Source of the DNA: Pseudomonas sp. REP124
GTDB taxonomy: Bacteria; Pseudomonadota; Gammaproteobacteria; Pseudomonadales; Pseudomonadaceae
Direction: 5' to 3'
Assembly (NCBI RefSeq): GCF_020164475.1
Contig: NZ_JAIQWX010000018.1
Span: 1-64,000, forward strand
Length of the DNA: 64,000 bases
This document shows, one piece after another, positions 15,775-25,105 of the stretch (positions are counted from its first letter, which is position 1; each line of letters opens with the position of its first letter). A model generated the notes under the pieces. The model saw nothing but the letters and a program-made list of their open reading frames with translations, searched no databases and was not told the origin of the DNA. A program made the translations under genes and the position numbers.

Positions 15775-16716
15775 ATGCCCGGCCTCCGTCGCTTTCCCTT
15801 GCCCTTGATCGCTGCCTTTTTCGCCTTGTACGTGATCTGGGGTTCGACTTACCTGGTGATCCGCATCGGCGTTGAATCCTGGCCGCCGTTGCTGTTGGCC
15901 GGCATTCGTTTCGTGATCGCGGGCACGCTGATGTACGGCTTTCTGCGCTGGCGCGGGGCTCCGGCGCCGACCTGGGCGCAGTGGAAAGCCGCCGGCATCA
16001 TTGGTGTGTTGTTGCTGGCGGGCGGCAACGGTGGAGTCAGCGTTGCCGAACACATGGGCGTGGCATCCGGAGTGGCCGCGCTGGCGGTGGCGACGGTGCC
16101 GCTGTTTACCCTGCTGTTCGGTTACTTCTGGGGTGCACGCAATACCCGCCTGGAATGGGCCGGGATTGTGCTGGGGTTGATCGGCATTGCCATGCTCAAT
16201 CTCGGCTCAAACCTGCAATCGAGTCCGTTGGGCGCAACCCTGCTTATTTTGGCCGCGGCCTGCTGGGCGTTCGGTTCGGTGTGGAGCAAACATCTGCCAT
16301 TGCCCCAGGGCGCCATGGCCAGTGCCGTGGAAATGCTGGTCGGTGGCGTGGTGTTGTTGATCGGCAGTGCGGTCAGTGGCGAGCACCTGGATAAAGTGCC
16401 GCCGATCGAAGGCTGGATCGCCCTGGCGTACCTGACGATCTTCGGTTCGATCATCGCTTTCAACGCCTACATGTACCTGTTGAAACACGTGCGCCCGGCC
16501 GCGGCCACCAGCTATGCCTACGTCAACCCGGCGGTGGCGGTATTGCTGGGGATCGTGTTTGTCGGCGAGACCATCGGTATCGCAGAAGCACTGGCGATGC
16601 TGGTGATCATCAGCGCCGTGGTGCTGATCGGCCTGCCGCAGTGGCGCCGCCCGGTTGTACCACCGGTGGCGAAGGTCGTGCCGACTGCGGTGCCGACAGA
16701 ATCCCGCGTGAATTAG
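15775..16716 (+). CDS. EamA (DMT superfamily) transporter, YedA-like
   Basis: 313 residues with ten hydrophobic helices and two EamA repeats (about 12-140 and 150-285). Typical segments are FALYVIWGSTYLVIRIGVES, VSVAEHMGVASGVAALAVAT and PAVAVLLGIVFVGETIG. The family exports amino acids or other metabolites across the inner membrane; the substrate is unknown. The ATG at 15775 is chosen over a GTG at 15763, and neither has a clear ribosome site. It is monocistronic, followed by rhlE-like with its own gap. Confidence 0.85.
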   Translation: MPGLRRFPLPLIAAFFALYVIWGSTYLVIRIGVESWPPLLLAGIRFVIAGTLMYGFLRWRGAPAPTWAQWKAAGIIGVLLLAGGNGGVSVAEHMGVASGVAALAVATVPLFTLLFGYFWGARNTRLEWAGIVLGLIGIAMLNLGSNLQSSPLGATLLILAAACWAFGSVWSKHLPLPQGAMASAVEMLVGGVVLLIGSAVSGEHLDKVPPIEGWIALAYLTIFGSIIAFNAYMYLLKHVRPAAATSYAYVNPAVAVLLGIVFVGETIGIAEALAMLVIISAVVLIGLPQWRRPVVPPVAKVVPTAVPTESRVN

Positions 16717-16782
16717 GGTAAACTGCGCGGCATTGCACACTCGTTTCCGCACAACCGCGCTGAATTTTCCTACGGTACTTCC

Positions 16783-18120
16783 ATGACTTTCGCCACCCTT
16801 GGCCTGATCGAACCCTTGCTGCGCTCTCTCGAGACGCTCGGCTACCAGACTCCGACGCCGGTTCAGGCGCAGGCCATTCCGGCAGTGCTGGCCGGTCGCG
16901 ACCTGATGGCCGCCGCCCAGACCGGCACCGGCAAGACTGCCGGTTTCGCCTTGCCGCTCCTGCAATTGCTGGCCATGGAAGGGCCGAAAGTCGCCGCCAA
17001 CTCGGTGCGCGCACTGATTCTGGTGCCGACCCGCGAGCTGGCCGAGCAGGTTCACGAAGCCGTGCGCCAGTACGCCGAAAACCTGCCGCTGCGCACCTAC
17101 GCGGTGTACGGCGGCGTCAGCATCAACCCGCAAATGATGAAGCTGCGCGGCGGCGTCGACCTGCTGGTCGCGACTCCGGGCCGCTTGCTCGATCTGTTCC
17201 GCCAGAACGCGCTGAAATTCAATCAGCTGCAGACCCTGGTGCTGGACGAAGCCGACCGCATGCTCGACCTGGGCTTCTCCGAAGAACTGGCGAGCATCTA
17301 CCGGGCACTGCCAAAAAAGCGCCAGACGCTGCTGTTCTCCGCCACCTTTTCCGATGACATTCGCCTGCTGGCCGGGCAGATGCTCAACGACCCGCTGAGC
17401 ATCGAAGTCAGCCCGCGCAACGTGGCGGCCAACACCGTCAAGCAGTGGATCGTGACGGTAGACAAGAAGCGCAAGCCGGAACTGTTCGTGCACCTGATGC
17501 GCAAGGGCAAGTGGAAGCAGGTGCTGGTGTTCGCCAAGACCCGTAATGGCGTGGACGCGCTGGTGGAAAAACTCCAGGGCCTGGGCGTCAACGCCGACGG
17601 CATCCACGGCGACAAGCCGCAAGCGACTCGTCAGCGTGCGCTGGACCGTTTCAAGATCGGCGAAGTGCAGATCCTGGTGGCTACCGACGTTGCGGCCCGT
17701 GGTCTGGATATCGAGGACTTGCCGCTGGTGGTCAACTTCGACCTGCCGATCGTGGCCGAGGATTACATTCACCGGATCGGTCGTACCGGCCGCGCTGGTG
17801 CGACCGGTGAGGCGATATCGCTGGTGTGCGCAGATGAAGTGAATCTGCTGTCGGCCATCGAGATGCTGACTCGCCAGACTTTGAAGCGGCAGAACGAGCC
17901 GGAGTTTGAGCCTGAGCATCGGGTGCCGGACACCGATGCCAGTGGTCAGGTGATCAAGAAGCCGAAAAAACCGAAGAAGCCGAAGGTTTCCGGTGGTGGC
18001 GGCAAGCGCAATCTGGGCAAGTGGGTGGATAGCGGGGATGCTGCGCCGGTGGAACCTGCGGTGAAGCCAGTGCGTAAGGTGCCGGTGTTCAATACTGGGC
18101 CGCGCAAGCGCAAGCCTTGA
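16783..18120 (+). CDS. rhlE: DEAD-box ATP-dependent RNA helicase, RhlE-like
   Basis: 445 residues. The motifs appear in order: Q motif ([15 protein letters not shown]), I AQTGTGKT, Ia [41 protein letters not shown] and [12 protein letters not shown]. The tail after residue 380 is basic ([10 protein letters not shown], then KRNLGKW), typical of RhlE proteins that remodel ribosomal or structured RNA. The start codon follows TACTTCC without a strong ribosome site. Pseudomonads have several RhlE paralogs and I cannot say which one this is. Confidence 0.9.
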   Translation: MTFATLGLIEPLLRSLETLGYQTPTPVQAQAIPAVLAGRDLMAAAQTGTGKTAGFALPLLQLLAMEGPKVAANSVRALILVPTRELAEQVHEAVRQYAENLPLRTYAVYGGVSINPQMMKLRGGVDLLVATPGRLLDLFRQNALKFNQLQTLVLDEADRMLDLGFSEELASIYRALPKKRQTLLFSATFSDDIRLLAGQMLNDPLSIEVSPRNVAANTVKQWIVTVDKKRKPELFVHLMRKGKWKQVLVFAKTRNGVDALVEKLQGLGVNADGIHGDKPQATRQRALDRFKIGEVQILVATDVAARGLDIEDLPLVVNFDLPIVAEDYIHRIGRTGRAGATGEAISLVCADEVNLLSAIEMLTRQTLKRQNEPEFEPEHRVPDTDASGQVIKKPKKPKKPKVSGGGGKRNLGKWVDSGDAAPVEPAVKPVRKVPVFNTGPRKRKP

Positions 18121-18146
18121 TCTGCTGCGGCGTCTGTTAAGCCGCC

Positions 18147-18222
18147 TTCGCGAGCAAGCCCGCTCCCACATTGGATTTGTGAACAACACAGATCCCCTGT
18201 GGGAGCGGGCTTGCTCGCGAAG
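18147..18222. repeat. REPIN in outward orientation
   Basis: TTCGCGAGCAAGCCCGCTCC (18147) and its inverse ending at 18222 have a spacer of only about 28 bp. The arm order is opposite to that of most REPINs here. Confidence 0.88.
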
Positions 18223-18237
18223 GGCGCACCGCTGATT

Positions 18238-19479
18238 TCAAGCCTTGCGCCGCAACCACTCCACGATTCCCAACCCCGCAGCCCGCCCACTGGCGAAGCA
18301 CGCGGTCAGCAGATAGCCCCCCGTCGGCGCCTCCCAGTCGATCATTTCCCCCGCGCAGAACACCCCAGGCACCTGCTTGAGCATCAGGCGCTCGTCCATC
18401 GACTCGAACAACACACCGCCAGCACTGCTGATGGCTTCGTCCAGTGGCCGGGTTTTGACCAGGGTCAGGGGCAAGGCCTTGATCGCTTGGGCCAGCGACG
18501 CCAGGTCGGCGAAGGTGTCGGCGGAGGTCAGTTCGCGCAACAGCGCGGCCTTCACGCCATCGATGCCGAGCTGGCTGTGCAGATGTTTGGACATCGAGCG
18601 CGAGCCGCGGGGCTTGCTCAGCGCGGCGAGGATTTTATCCACAGGTCGGCCGGGCAGCAGGTCGATATGCACGGTGGCGCTGCCCTGTTGATTGATCGCC
18701 TCGCGGATCGGCGCCGACAGGGCATAGATCAGGCTGCCTTCGATGCCGGTAGCGGTGATCACGCATTCGCCGAGGCGCGGCACATCGTCGTTGAGGCCGA
18801 TGGCGACGTTTTTCAGCGGGGCACCGGCGAATTTGCTGACCAGCAATTCGCTCCAGGCCTGCACCTCGAAGCCGCAATTACTTGGCTGCAGGGGCGCCAG
18901 TCCTACGCCGCGCTTCTCCAGTTCCAGCATCCAGGCGCCATCGGAACCCAGGCGCGCCCAGCTGCCGCCGCCGAGGGAGAGCAGGGTGGCGTCGGCCTGA
19001 ACGGTTTTCTCGCCGTCGGGGCTGTGGATAAGCAAGTTGTGCTGTGCGTCCCAGCCAAGCCAGCGATGGCGGGTGTGGATAACTACGCCGCTGTCGCGCA
19101 GGCGCTTGAGCCAGGCGCGCAGCAGGGGCGCGGCTTTCATGTCGGTGGGGAACACCCGGCCGGAACTGCCGACGAAGGTTTCGATGCCCAGGTCGTGAAT
19201 CCACTGGCACAAGGCGTCCGCGCCGAAACCGCGCAGCAGCGGCGCGATCTGCGGGGCGCGTTCGGCGTAGCGGGAGAGGAAGGCGGGGTAGGCTTCGGAA
19301 TGGGTGATGTTCATTCCGCCGACGCCGGCCAGCAGGAACTTGCGGCCCACCGAGGGCATGCCGTCGTAGAGGTCGACCAGGATGCCGGCCTGGCTCAACA
19401 CTTCGGCCGCCATCAGACCGGCGGGGCCGCCGCCGATGATGGCGACTCGATGGGAAGGGGAAGTGTTGGGCTGGGTCAT
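18238..19479 (-). CDS. TIGR03862/HI0933-type flavoprotein, NAD(P)/FAD-dependent
   Basis: 413 residues from the ATG at 19479. The FAD-binding Rossmann motif VAIIGGGPAGLMAAEVLS opens the protein. GRKFLLAGVGGMNITHSE follows, diagnostic of the HI0933/BaiN-like flavoproteins, and then LSLGGGSWARLGSDGAW. The C-terminal GVFCAGEMIDWEAPTGGYLL binds the flavin again. It is a cytoplasmic oxidoreductase of unknown substrate. A TTG two codons upstream is possible. It is monocistronic between two REPINs. Confidence 0.85.
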   Translation of the reverse strand: MTQPNTSPSHRVAIIGGGPAGLMAAEVLSQAGILVDLYDGMPSVGRKFLLAGVGGMNITHSEAYPAFLSRYAERAPQIAPLLRGFGADALCQWIHDLGIETFVGSSGRVFPTDMKAAPLLRAWLKRLRDSGVVIHTRHRWLGWDAQHNLLIHSPDGEKTVQADATLLSLGGGSWARLGSDGAWMLELEKRGVGLAPLQPSNCGFEVQAWSELLVSKFAGAPLKNVAIGLNDDVPRLGECVITATGIEGSLIYALSAPIREAINQQGSATVHIDLLPGRPVDKILAALSKPRGSRSMSKHLHSQLGIDGVKAALLRELTSADTFADLASLAQAIKALPLTLVKTRPLDEAISSAGGVLFESMDERLMLKQVPGVFCAGEMIDWEAPTGGYLLTACFASGRAAGLGIVEWLRRKA

Positions 19480-19532
19480 GATCAACGCTGCGGTGTGGCG
19501 GAATAGCCGCGCATTCTAGCAGTACACGGAAA

Positions 19533-19620
19533 CTGTGGGAGCGAGCCTGCTCGCGATGGCGGTGTTTGAGTCGCCTCAGTGTCGATGCTGAAATTATCGC
19601 GAGCAGGCTCGCTCCCACAG
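19533..19620. repeat. REPIN
   Basis: CTGTGGGAGCGAGCCTGCTC at 19533 is mirrored ending at 19620. The remaining gap to 19760 contains no gene that I can see. Confidence 0.9.
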
Positions 19621-19760
19621 AGGGTGGCGGTGTGGCTGAGAATGGGGTGGTCAAAAAATGATCAGCGGTCTGTAGGCCACAGTGCGCAAGGCCTGTAGTC
19701 CCTTTCACTCAGGTTATCCACAGGCGGCTCCACAGCCATTGTGGGTAAAGCATCCACAAC

Positions 19761-20681
19761 TCAATGACAGCCTGATGACGCCCAGACCCGTTGTGCGCTG
19801 TGATGCAGGATGCCATGGCGGCGGGCCAGGGCCTTGCGGTCCTTGCTGTAGCCGCCGCCTATAACGCCAACCACGGGAATATCGCGGCCCAGGCAGTGGC
19901 GCATGACGCTCTCATCCCGGGCAGCGACGCCTTGGTCGGTGAGTTTCAGGTAACCCAAGGCGTCGTCCTTATGCACATCCACGCCGGCGTCGTACAGGAC
20001 CAGGTCGGGCTGGTAGAGCGGCAGCAGGTAGTTGAGCGCGTCGTCCACCACCTTCAGGTAATCGGCATCGCCCATGCCTTTTGGCAGCGGAATGTCCCAG
20101 TCGCTTTCGGCCTTGCGTGCAGGAAAATTCTTTTCGCAATGCAGGGAAACGGTGATCGCCTCCGGTGTGTTGTGCAGGATGCGTGCGGTGCCGTCGCCCT
20201 GATGCACATCGCAATCGAAGATCAGCACGCGATTGACCCGGCCGCTTTGCAGCAGGAAATGGCTGATCACTGCCAGGTCGTTGAAGATGCAGAAACCGGC
20301 CGGATGGTCGTAATGCGCGTGGTGGGTGCCACCGGCCAGATGGCAGGCCAGGCCATGTTCCAGCGCCTGTTCGGCCGCCAGCAGCGAACCGCCGACCGCC
20401 CGCACCGTGCGCCGGGCCAGGGCTTCGCTCCAGGGCAGGCCGAGGCGCCGTTGATCTTCGCGAGACAATTCGCCACCCATGTAGCGTTCGATGTACGAAG
20501 GATCATGGGCGAGGGCGAGAATCTCCGGCGGGCACAATTGCGGGCGCAGCAGGTCGGCGTCGCGGGTCAGCCCGCTTTCCACCAGGTGATCGCGCAGCAA
20601 GCGAAACTTGTCCATAGGGAAGCGGTGATCCGCCGGAAACTCGGGGCTGTAGTCTTCGTGGTAAATCAACGGCAGGGGCAT
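19761..20681 (-). CDS. Histone deacetylase-family (acetylpolyamine/AcuC-like) hydrolase
   Basis: 306 residues from MPLPLIYHEDYSPEFP at 20681; a start at 20699 is possible. Arginase/deacetylase-fold motifs: GGTHHAHYDHPAGFC with the His-His charge-relay pair, LIFDCDVHQGDGTARI with Asp and His zinc ligands, LVLYDAGVDVHKDD with the third ligand, and VIGGGYSKD. The family deacetylates small molecules or proteins through a zinc hydrolysis mechanism in the cytoplasm. It is divergent from a GNAT acetyltransferase gene 92 bp away, a possible acetylation/deacetylation pair. The substrate is unknown. Confidence 0.88.
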   Translation of the reverse strand: MPLPLIYHEDYSPEFPADHRFPMDKFRLLRDHLVESGLTRDADLLRPQLCPPEILALAHDPSYIERYMGGELSREDQRRLGLPWSEALARRTVRAVGGSLLAAEQALEHGLACHLAGGTHHAHYDHPAGFCIFNDLAVISHFLLQSGRVNRVLIFDCDVHQGDGTARILHNTPEAITVSLHCEKNFPARKAESDWDIPLPKGMGDADYLKVVDDALNYLLPLYQPDLVLYDAGVDVHKDDALGYLKLTDQGVAARDESVMRHCLGRDIPVVGVIGGGYSKDRKALARRHGILHHSAQRVWASSGCH

Positions 20682-20773
20682 GGCTGAAATGTCTGACATG
20701 AAGGCAGGTAGGAACGAGTGAAGGATCCTACCAGCGTTGTAGACTGGCGACATGGAAATGGGGGAGCGGACCG

Positions 20774-21343
20774 ATGGAACCGATACTGCAACTGGAAAGC
20801 GCACGGCTGCTGATGCGTCAGTGGCGTGACGAAGACTTGCCGGATTTTGCCGCGATGTGCGCCGACCCGCAGGTCATGCGCCATTTTCCCGCGCCCCTGA
20901 GCCGACTGGAGAGCGCGTCGATGATCGGTCGGGTGCGCGGTCATTTTGCCGAACATGGTTTTGGACTCTGGGCGCTGGAGCGCAAGGACACCGGCCAGTT
21001 CATCGGTTTTACCGGGCTGGGCGTGGTCGGCTTCGACGCACCGTTCACCCCGGCCATCGAGATCGGCTGGCGCCTGGCGCGCCAGCACTGGGGTCTGGGT
21101 TATGCCAGTGAGGCGGCGTGGACCGCTCTGCGCTGCGGGTTCGATCGTTTGGTGGTGGATGAAATCGTCTCTTTCACCGCTGACAATAACCTGCCATCAC
21201 AGAAAGTCATGCAGGCGATCGGCATGCATCACGACCCGCTCGATGACTTCGAGCATCCCAAGCTGGAGCCAGGACATCCGCTGCGCCATCACGTGCTCTA
21301 TCGCATCAATCGTGAGCAATGGCTGCAAACCTTGCATGGATAA
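20774..21343 (+). CDS. GNAT acetyltransferase, RimJ/RimL type
   Basis: 189 residues. The opening LESARLLMRQWRDEDLPDFA is typical of the Acetyltransf_3 family. Acetyl-CoA contacts lie in IEIGWRLARQHWGLGYASEA, followed by FTADNNLPSQKVMQAIGM. It transfers an acetyl group from acetyl-CoA to an amine of a protein N-terminus, antibiotic or metabolite; the target is unknown. GGGGAGCGG lies eight bases before the ATG. It is divergent from the deacetylase-family gene. Confidence 0.87.
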   Translation: MEPILQLESARLLMRQWRDEDLPDFAAMCADPQVMRHFPAPLSRLESASMIGRVRGHFAEHGFGLWALERKDTGQFIGFTGLGVVGFDAPFTPAIEIGWRLARQHWGLGYASEAAWTALRCGFDRLVVDEIVSFTADNNLPSQKVMQAIGMHHDPLDDFEHPKLEPGHPLRHHVLYRINREQWLQTLHG

Positions 21344-21449
21344 GCTGACACGGATGTTTACAATGGCCCTCATATTGGCCCGGGCCACAATTTGAATCGA
21401 CCGACGCAGCCAGAACTGCGCGGCGTTGTGTTGAGTGAGGAGAGTCTGA

Positions 21450-22319
21450 ATGAGCCATGTGTTGGAAGATCTGGTGGACCTGCTGACCCTGGAACCAATC
21501 GAGGAAAACCTGTTCCGTGGCCGCAGCCAGGACTTGGGGTTTCGTCAGTTGTTCGGTGGTCAGGTACTCGGCCAGTCGCTGTCGGCGGCCAGTCAGACCG
21601 TTGAAGAAAACCGGCATGTGCATTCGATGCATGGCTACTTCCTGCGTCCGGGGGATGCCGGGTTACCGGTGGTGTATCAGGTTGACCGGGTTCGCGATGG
21701 CGGCAGTTTCAGCACGCGCCGGGTGACGGCGATCCAGAAGGGCCACCCGATTTTCACTTGCAGCGCCTCCTTCCAGTACGACGAGAAGGGGTTCGAGCAC
21801 CAGTCGCAGATGCCCCAGGTTGTCGGTCCGGAAAACCTGCCATCGGAGCTGGAATTGACCCAGCAACGCGCGCACCTGATCCCGGAAAAGATGCGCGAAA
21901 AACTGCTCTGCCCGAAACCGATCGAGTTTCGCCCGATCACCGAAAAAGACCCCTATAACCCGCAGCCGTCGGATCCGATCAAATACGTCTGGTTCCGCGC
22001 CGACGGTGCGTTGGCCGACACTCCCGCGCTGCACAAATACCTGCTGGCCTATGCCTCGGACTTCGGTCTGCTGACGACGTCGATGCAGCCTCACGGCAAG
22101 TCGGTATGGCACAAGGATATGCAGGTCGCCAGCCTCGATCACGCGCTGTGGTTCCACCAGGACCTGCGCGCCGATGACTGGCTGCTGTACGCGATGGACA
22201 GCCCATGGGCCGGCAATTCCCGCGGCTTCTCCCGTGGCAGCGTATTCAACCGCGCCGGGCAACTGGTGGCCTCGGTCACCCAGGAAGGCCTGATTCGTCA
22301 TCGCAAGGATTGGGCATGA
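21450..22319 (+). CDS. tesB: Acyl-CoA thioesterase II
   Basis: 289 residues, the usual TesB length, with two hot-dog domains. The first contains LFRGRSQDLGFRQLFGGQVL and HSMHGYFLRPGD. The second contains LASLDHALWFHQDLRADDWL and WAGNSRGFSRGSVFNRAGQL with the catalytic Asp/Gln/Thr region, then VASVTQEGLIR. It hydrolyses medium and long acyl-CoAs in the cytoplasm. It overlaps the following HAD gene by ATGA, so they form a coupled operon. Confidence 0.93.
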   Translation: MSHVLEDLVDLLTLEPIEENLFRGRSQDLGFRQLFGGQVLGQSLSAASQTVEENRHVHSMHGYFLRPGDAGLPVVYQVDRVRDGGSFSTRRVTAIQKGHPIFTCSASFQYDEKGFEHQSQMPQVVGPENLPSELELTQQRAHLIPEKMREKLLCPKPIEFRPITEKDPYNPQPSDPIKYVWFRADGALADTPALHKYLLAYASDFGLLTTSMQPHGKSVWHKDMQVASLDHALWFHQDLRADDWLLYAMDSPWAGNSRGFSRGSVFNRAGQLVASVTQEGLIRHRKDWA

Positions 22320-22909
22320 GCCTGGCCGACGTACGCCATTGGGTGTTCGACATGGACGGCACCCTGACGGTCGCGGTGCATGACTTCGCGGCGATTCGCG
22401 TGGCCCTGTCGATTCCGCCCGAAGACGACATTCTCACGCACCTGGCGGCGTTGCCGGCCGAGGAGGCCGCAGCCAAGCATGCCTGGCTGCTGGAGCACGA
22501 GCGGGACCTGGCGCTGGGCTCGAAGCCGGCAGTCGGCGCTGTCGAATTGGTGCGGGAGCTGGCCGGACGCGGTTATCGGCTGGGTATTCTCACGCGCAAT
22601 GCTCGTGAGCTGGCCCATGTCACTCTGGAGGCCATTGGCCTGGCTGACTGCTTCGCGGTGGAGGATGTGCTCGGTCGCGATGAAGCACCGCCCAAGCCGC
22701 ACCCGGGTGGTTTGTTGAAGCTGGCAGAGGCCTGGAATGTGCCGGCGAGCGAGATGGTGATGGTGGGGGATTACCGTTTTGATCTGGATTGCGGTCGCGC
22801 GGCGGGGGCGCGGACGGTGCTGGTGAATCTGCCGGATAATCCGTGGCCTGAGTTGACTGATTGGCATGCGGTGGATTGTGTTGAGTTGCGCAAGATGCTC
22901 ATGGCTTGA
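22316..22909 (+). CDS. HAD-family phosphatase (IA, Gph-like)
   Basis: 197 residues from the ATG at 22316, which overlaps the tesB stop as ATGA. HAD motifs: VFDMDGTLTV (nucleophile and acid Asp), LGILTRNAREL (motif II Thr), Lys in APPKPHPGGLLKL, and MVGDYRFDLDCGRAAG (motif IV). The small cap suits phosphoglycolate-like or sugar phosphates. A longer frame from 22205 is rejected because it lies inside tesB. Confidence 0.88.
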   Translation: MSLADVRHWVFDMDGTLTVAVHDFAAIRVALSIPPEDDILTHLAALPAEEAAAKHAWLLEHERDLALGSKPAVGAVELVRELAGRGYRLGILTRNARELAHVTLEAIGLADCFAVEDVLGRDEAPPKPHPGGLLKLAEAWNVPASEMVMVGDYRFDLDCGRAAGARTVLVNLPDNPWPELTDWHAVDCVELRKMLMA

Positions 22910-22934
22910 GGGCGTTGTCGCCTAACTGATCGTC

Positions 22935-23014
22935 TTCGCGAGCAAGCCCGCTCCCACAGGGTGTACGCGTTCCAATGTGGGAGCGGCGGTGCGACGATTC
23001 GACTTGCTCGCGAC
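22935..23014. repeat. REP pair, one arm of the long 'CGGTGCGACGATTCGA' variant
   Basis: A standard arm (TTCGCGAGCAAGCCCGCTCC, 22935-22958) is followed by an arm in which GTGGGAGCGG is separated from CTTGCTCGCGA by CGGTGCGACGATTCGA (22987-23002), which replaces one G of the standard REP. Confidence 0.75.
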
Positions 23015-23039
23015 GAGGCCCTTCCTGACGCTACAAAAC

Positions 23040-23999
23040 CTACTGCCCGAACAACGCCTTTTGCCCTTCGGGCGAAGTAAACATCCCTTCTCCGTTATGC
23101 CCCACACCGGGCACTTCGATCAGTTGCTGGTTCAACCCCTGCGGTGCCAGCCGCTTCAAATAATCGAAATAAAACCGCCCGCGAGCCAGTCGATAAGGCC
23201 CTTGCGCCTTCGCCTCACAACTCTTGTCCAGCGCCGGATGGTTCGGGTCGATGTCCTGCTGCCCCAACAGATAAACAACGTCACGCTTGAGGTACTTTTC
23301 CTGCAACTGCGCGGGGCTTTGTCCTTCGGCATAGGCGGGCAGATCTGTCAGACCGTACTTCCAGCGGTTGAAATCCGGGCAGGCGGCGTGATTGAAAGCG
23401 ACCGGCCGGCGTTCGTCGAAATACGCATAGGAAGACGGGTTGGCGACCACGTAGCGCAGGTGCACACCAGCGGCTTCAAGCGCGGCTTGATCGTGGCCCA
23501 GCAGGGCGTAGCGCTGGACCACCTGGGCGCCGCCGGAGTGGCCGGCGATGACGATCTGCTTCACGTCCGGAAACTGCTGGCGATCACTCAGGCGGGCGAT
23601 GATTTCGTCCAGGGCCTCGAACGAACTCAGGCGAAACGGCGCGGTGGATTCGCCGCCGGCCATCCATTCGTTGCCCTGCCAGCGCAGCACGGTGTCGGCG
23701 ACGGGATGCAACGCGACGTCGGTTTCATTGAGAAATTGCGGGGCGATCACCAGGGTCGTCGCGCTTTGCCCGGCCAGTTCGGCGGCCTTTTCCGCGCTTT
23801 GCAGGTAGGTCTGCGCATTGCGCGGACGACCGTGGACGACAATCAGCACACGTTCGATCTTGGCCGGGGCGGGGCTGAGCCCGACCGCGATCTCGCCTGA
23901 TCTCAACAACAGGCGACCCGGACTGATTTCCTTGACCCCCTGCTCGGCAGCCTGGGTACTCGCACACGTGAACAACAACGCCAACAACCATTTATTCAT
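23040..23999 (-). CDS. Secreted or periplasmic alpha/beta hydrolase
   Basis: 319 residues with a signal peptide (MNKWLLALLFTCASTQA, cleavage near 18). The fold shows VLIVVHGRPRNAQTYL (oxyanion loop), the nucleophile elbow IVIAGHSGGAQVVQ (Ser), an acid near QQDIDPN, and the C-terminal EVPGVGHNGEGMF with the catalytic His. The substrate is unknown; an esterase is likely. Its ATG abuts the stop codon of the metallopeptidase gene, so the two are co-translated. Confidence 0.82.
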   Translation of the reverse strand: MNKWLLALLFTCASTQAAEQGVKEISPGRLLLRSGEIAVGLSPAPAKIERVLIVVHGRPRNAQTYLQSAEKAAELAGQSATTLVIAPQFLNETDVALHPVADTVLRWQGNEWMAGGESTAPFRLSSFEALDEIIARLSDRQQFPDVKQIVIAGHSGGAQVVQRYALLGHDQAALEAAGVHLRYVVANPSSYAYFDERRPVAFNHAACPDFNRWKYGLTDLPAYAEGQSPAQLQEKYLKRDVVYLLGQQDIDPNHPALDKSCEAKAQGPYRLARGRFYFDYLKRLAPQGLNQQLIEVPGVGHNGEGMFTSPEGQKALFGQ

Positions 24000-24890
24000 C
24001 TACAGATTTTTCGTCGCAAAGGTATCGCACTGGCCAACCTGGCCCTGGGCGAATCCGGTTTTGAACCAGCGCACCCGTTGCGCTGACGTACCATGGGTAA
24101 ACGAATCCGGCACCACGCGGCCCTGACCCTGTTGCTGCAAACGATCGTCGCCAATGGCATTGGCGGCGTTCAGTGCTTCTTCGATGTCGCCCGGTTCCAG
24201 CCAGTTCAAGCGCTTCTGCGCATGGTTGGCCCAGACCCCGGCCAGGCAATCGGCCTGCAGTTCCTGGCGGACCAGCAAGCCACCGTCGCCTTCCATCTGC
24301 CGGCCCTGCTGGCGAGCCGTCTGAATTTTCGCCGAGACGCCGAGCAAGGTCTGCACATGGTGTCCGACTTCGTGCGCGATCACGTAGGCCTGGGCGAAGT
24401 CGCCGGCGGCGGCAAAGCGTTGCGACATCTCCTGGAAGAACGCCATGTCCAGGTAGACCTTCTGGTCCGCCGGGCAGTAGAACGGCCCGGTTGCCGAGGT
24501 CGCCATGCCGCAGGCCGAGTTGACGCGATTGCTGAACAGCACCAGGGTCGGGTCCTTGTATTGCCGCCCGCCCTGCTGGAAAACCTCGCGCCAGGTGTCT
24601 TCGGTGTCGCCCAGGATCGAACGCACGAACTCGGCCCCTTCATCGTTGGCCGGCGGCGCCTTGCGGGTCTGGTTGCCGGCCGGGGCCGTTTGCTCCATTT
24701 GCCCGGTGAGCTGGCCGAGAATCTGCAGCGGATCCTGGCCGGTGATCCAGCCGATCCCGACAATCAGAATAATGGCCGTCAGGCTCAGGCCCTTGCCGCC
24801 ACCGAATCGCATCCCGCCGCCGCCACTGCCGACGTTATCCCCTCGCGCATCGACCACGTTGTCGCTACGCCGGCCTTTTCTCCATAGCAT
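24000..24890 (-). CDS. ypfJ: Neutral zinc metallopeptidase, YpfJ family (copy 1)
   Basis: 296 residues. Basic N-terminus MLWRKGRRSDNV, Gly-rich linker, one transmembrane helix (LSLTAIILIVGIGWITG), then the catalytic domain with HEVGHH starting at His173 and the downstream RQELQADCLAGVW supplying the third ligand. GSGGGG and GGGK near residue 25 are typical. The end FKTGFAQGQVGQCDTF is conserved in the family. It is a membrane-bound protease facing the periplasm, function unknown. The next gene upstream is a divergent paralog in the same orientation, a tandem duplication. The hydrolase gene starts immediately after its stop codon. Confidence 0.92.
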   Translation of the reverse strand: MLWRKGRRSDNVVDARGDNVGSGGGGMRFGGGKGLSLTAIILIVGIGWITGQDPLQILGQLTGQMEQTAPAGNQTRKAPPANDEGAEFVRSILGDTEDTWREVFQQGGRQYKDPTLVLFSNRVNSACGMATSATGPFYCPADQKVYLDMAFFQEMSQRFAAAGDFAQAYVIAHEVGHHVQTLLGVSAKIQTARQQGRQMEGDGGLLVRQELQADCLAGVWANHAQKRLNWLEPGDIEEALNAANAIGDDRLQQQGQGRVVPDSFTHGTSAQRVRWFKTGFAQGQVGQCDTFATKNL

Positions 24891-25045
24891 GTGGGAATCC
24901 TCTGATTGGTCGTGCGATGAGTGTTGCTGCTGTGCAGGAGCGGCGCCAGTCCGGTCGTCAGACAGTGCCTGGCGCCGTGGGTTCGGTAACGGGTGAGTTC
25001 AATGATGGACGGACGCGTACCCAGTAGGCGCTGTCGAGTGAAACG

Positions 25046-25095
25046 AGGCTGCGATCTTTTGATTTTTTAAGAGCAAGATCAAAAGATCGCAGCCT
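25046..25095. repeat. 18-bp inverted repeat with GATCGCAGCCT arms
   Basis: AGGCTGCGATCTTTTGAT (25046-25063) is perfectly inverted at 25078-25095. A similar GATCGCAGCCT sequence recurs at the TetR terminator (35338). It lies between the two metallopeptidase genes and can serve as a terminator for copy 2. Confidence 0.75.
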
Positions 25096-25105
25096 GCGGC
25101 AGCTC

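Noticed and set aside
22205-22315. N-terminal extension of the HAD phosphatase
   Set aside because: It lies inside tesB and the HAD motif begins just after the ATG at 22316.
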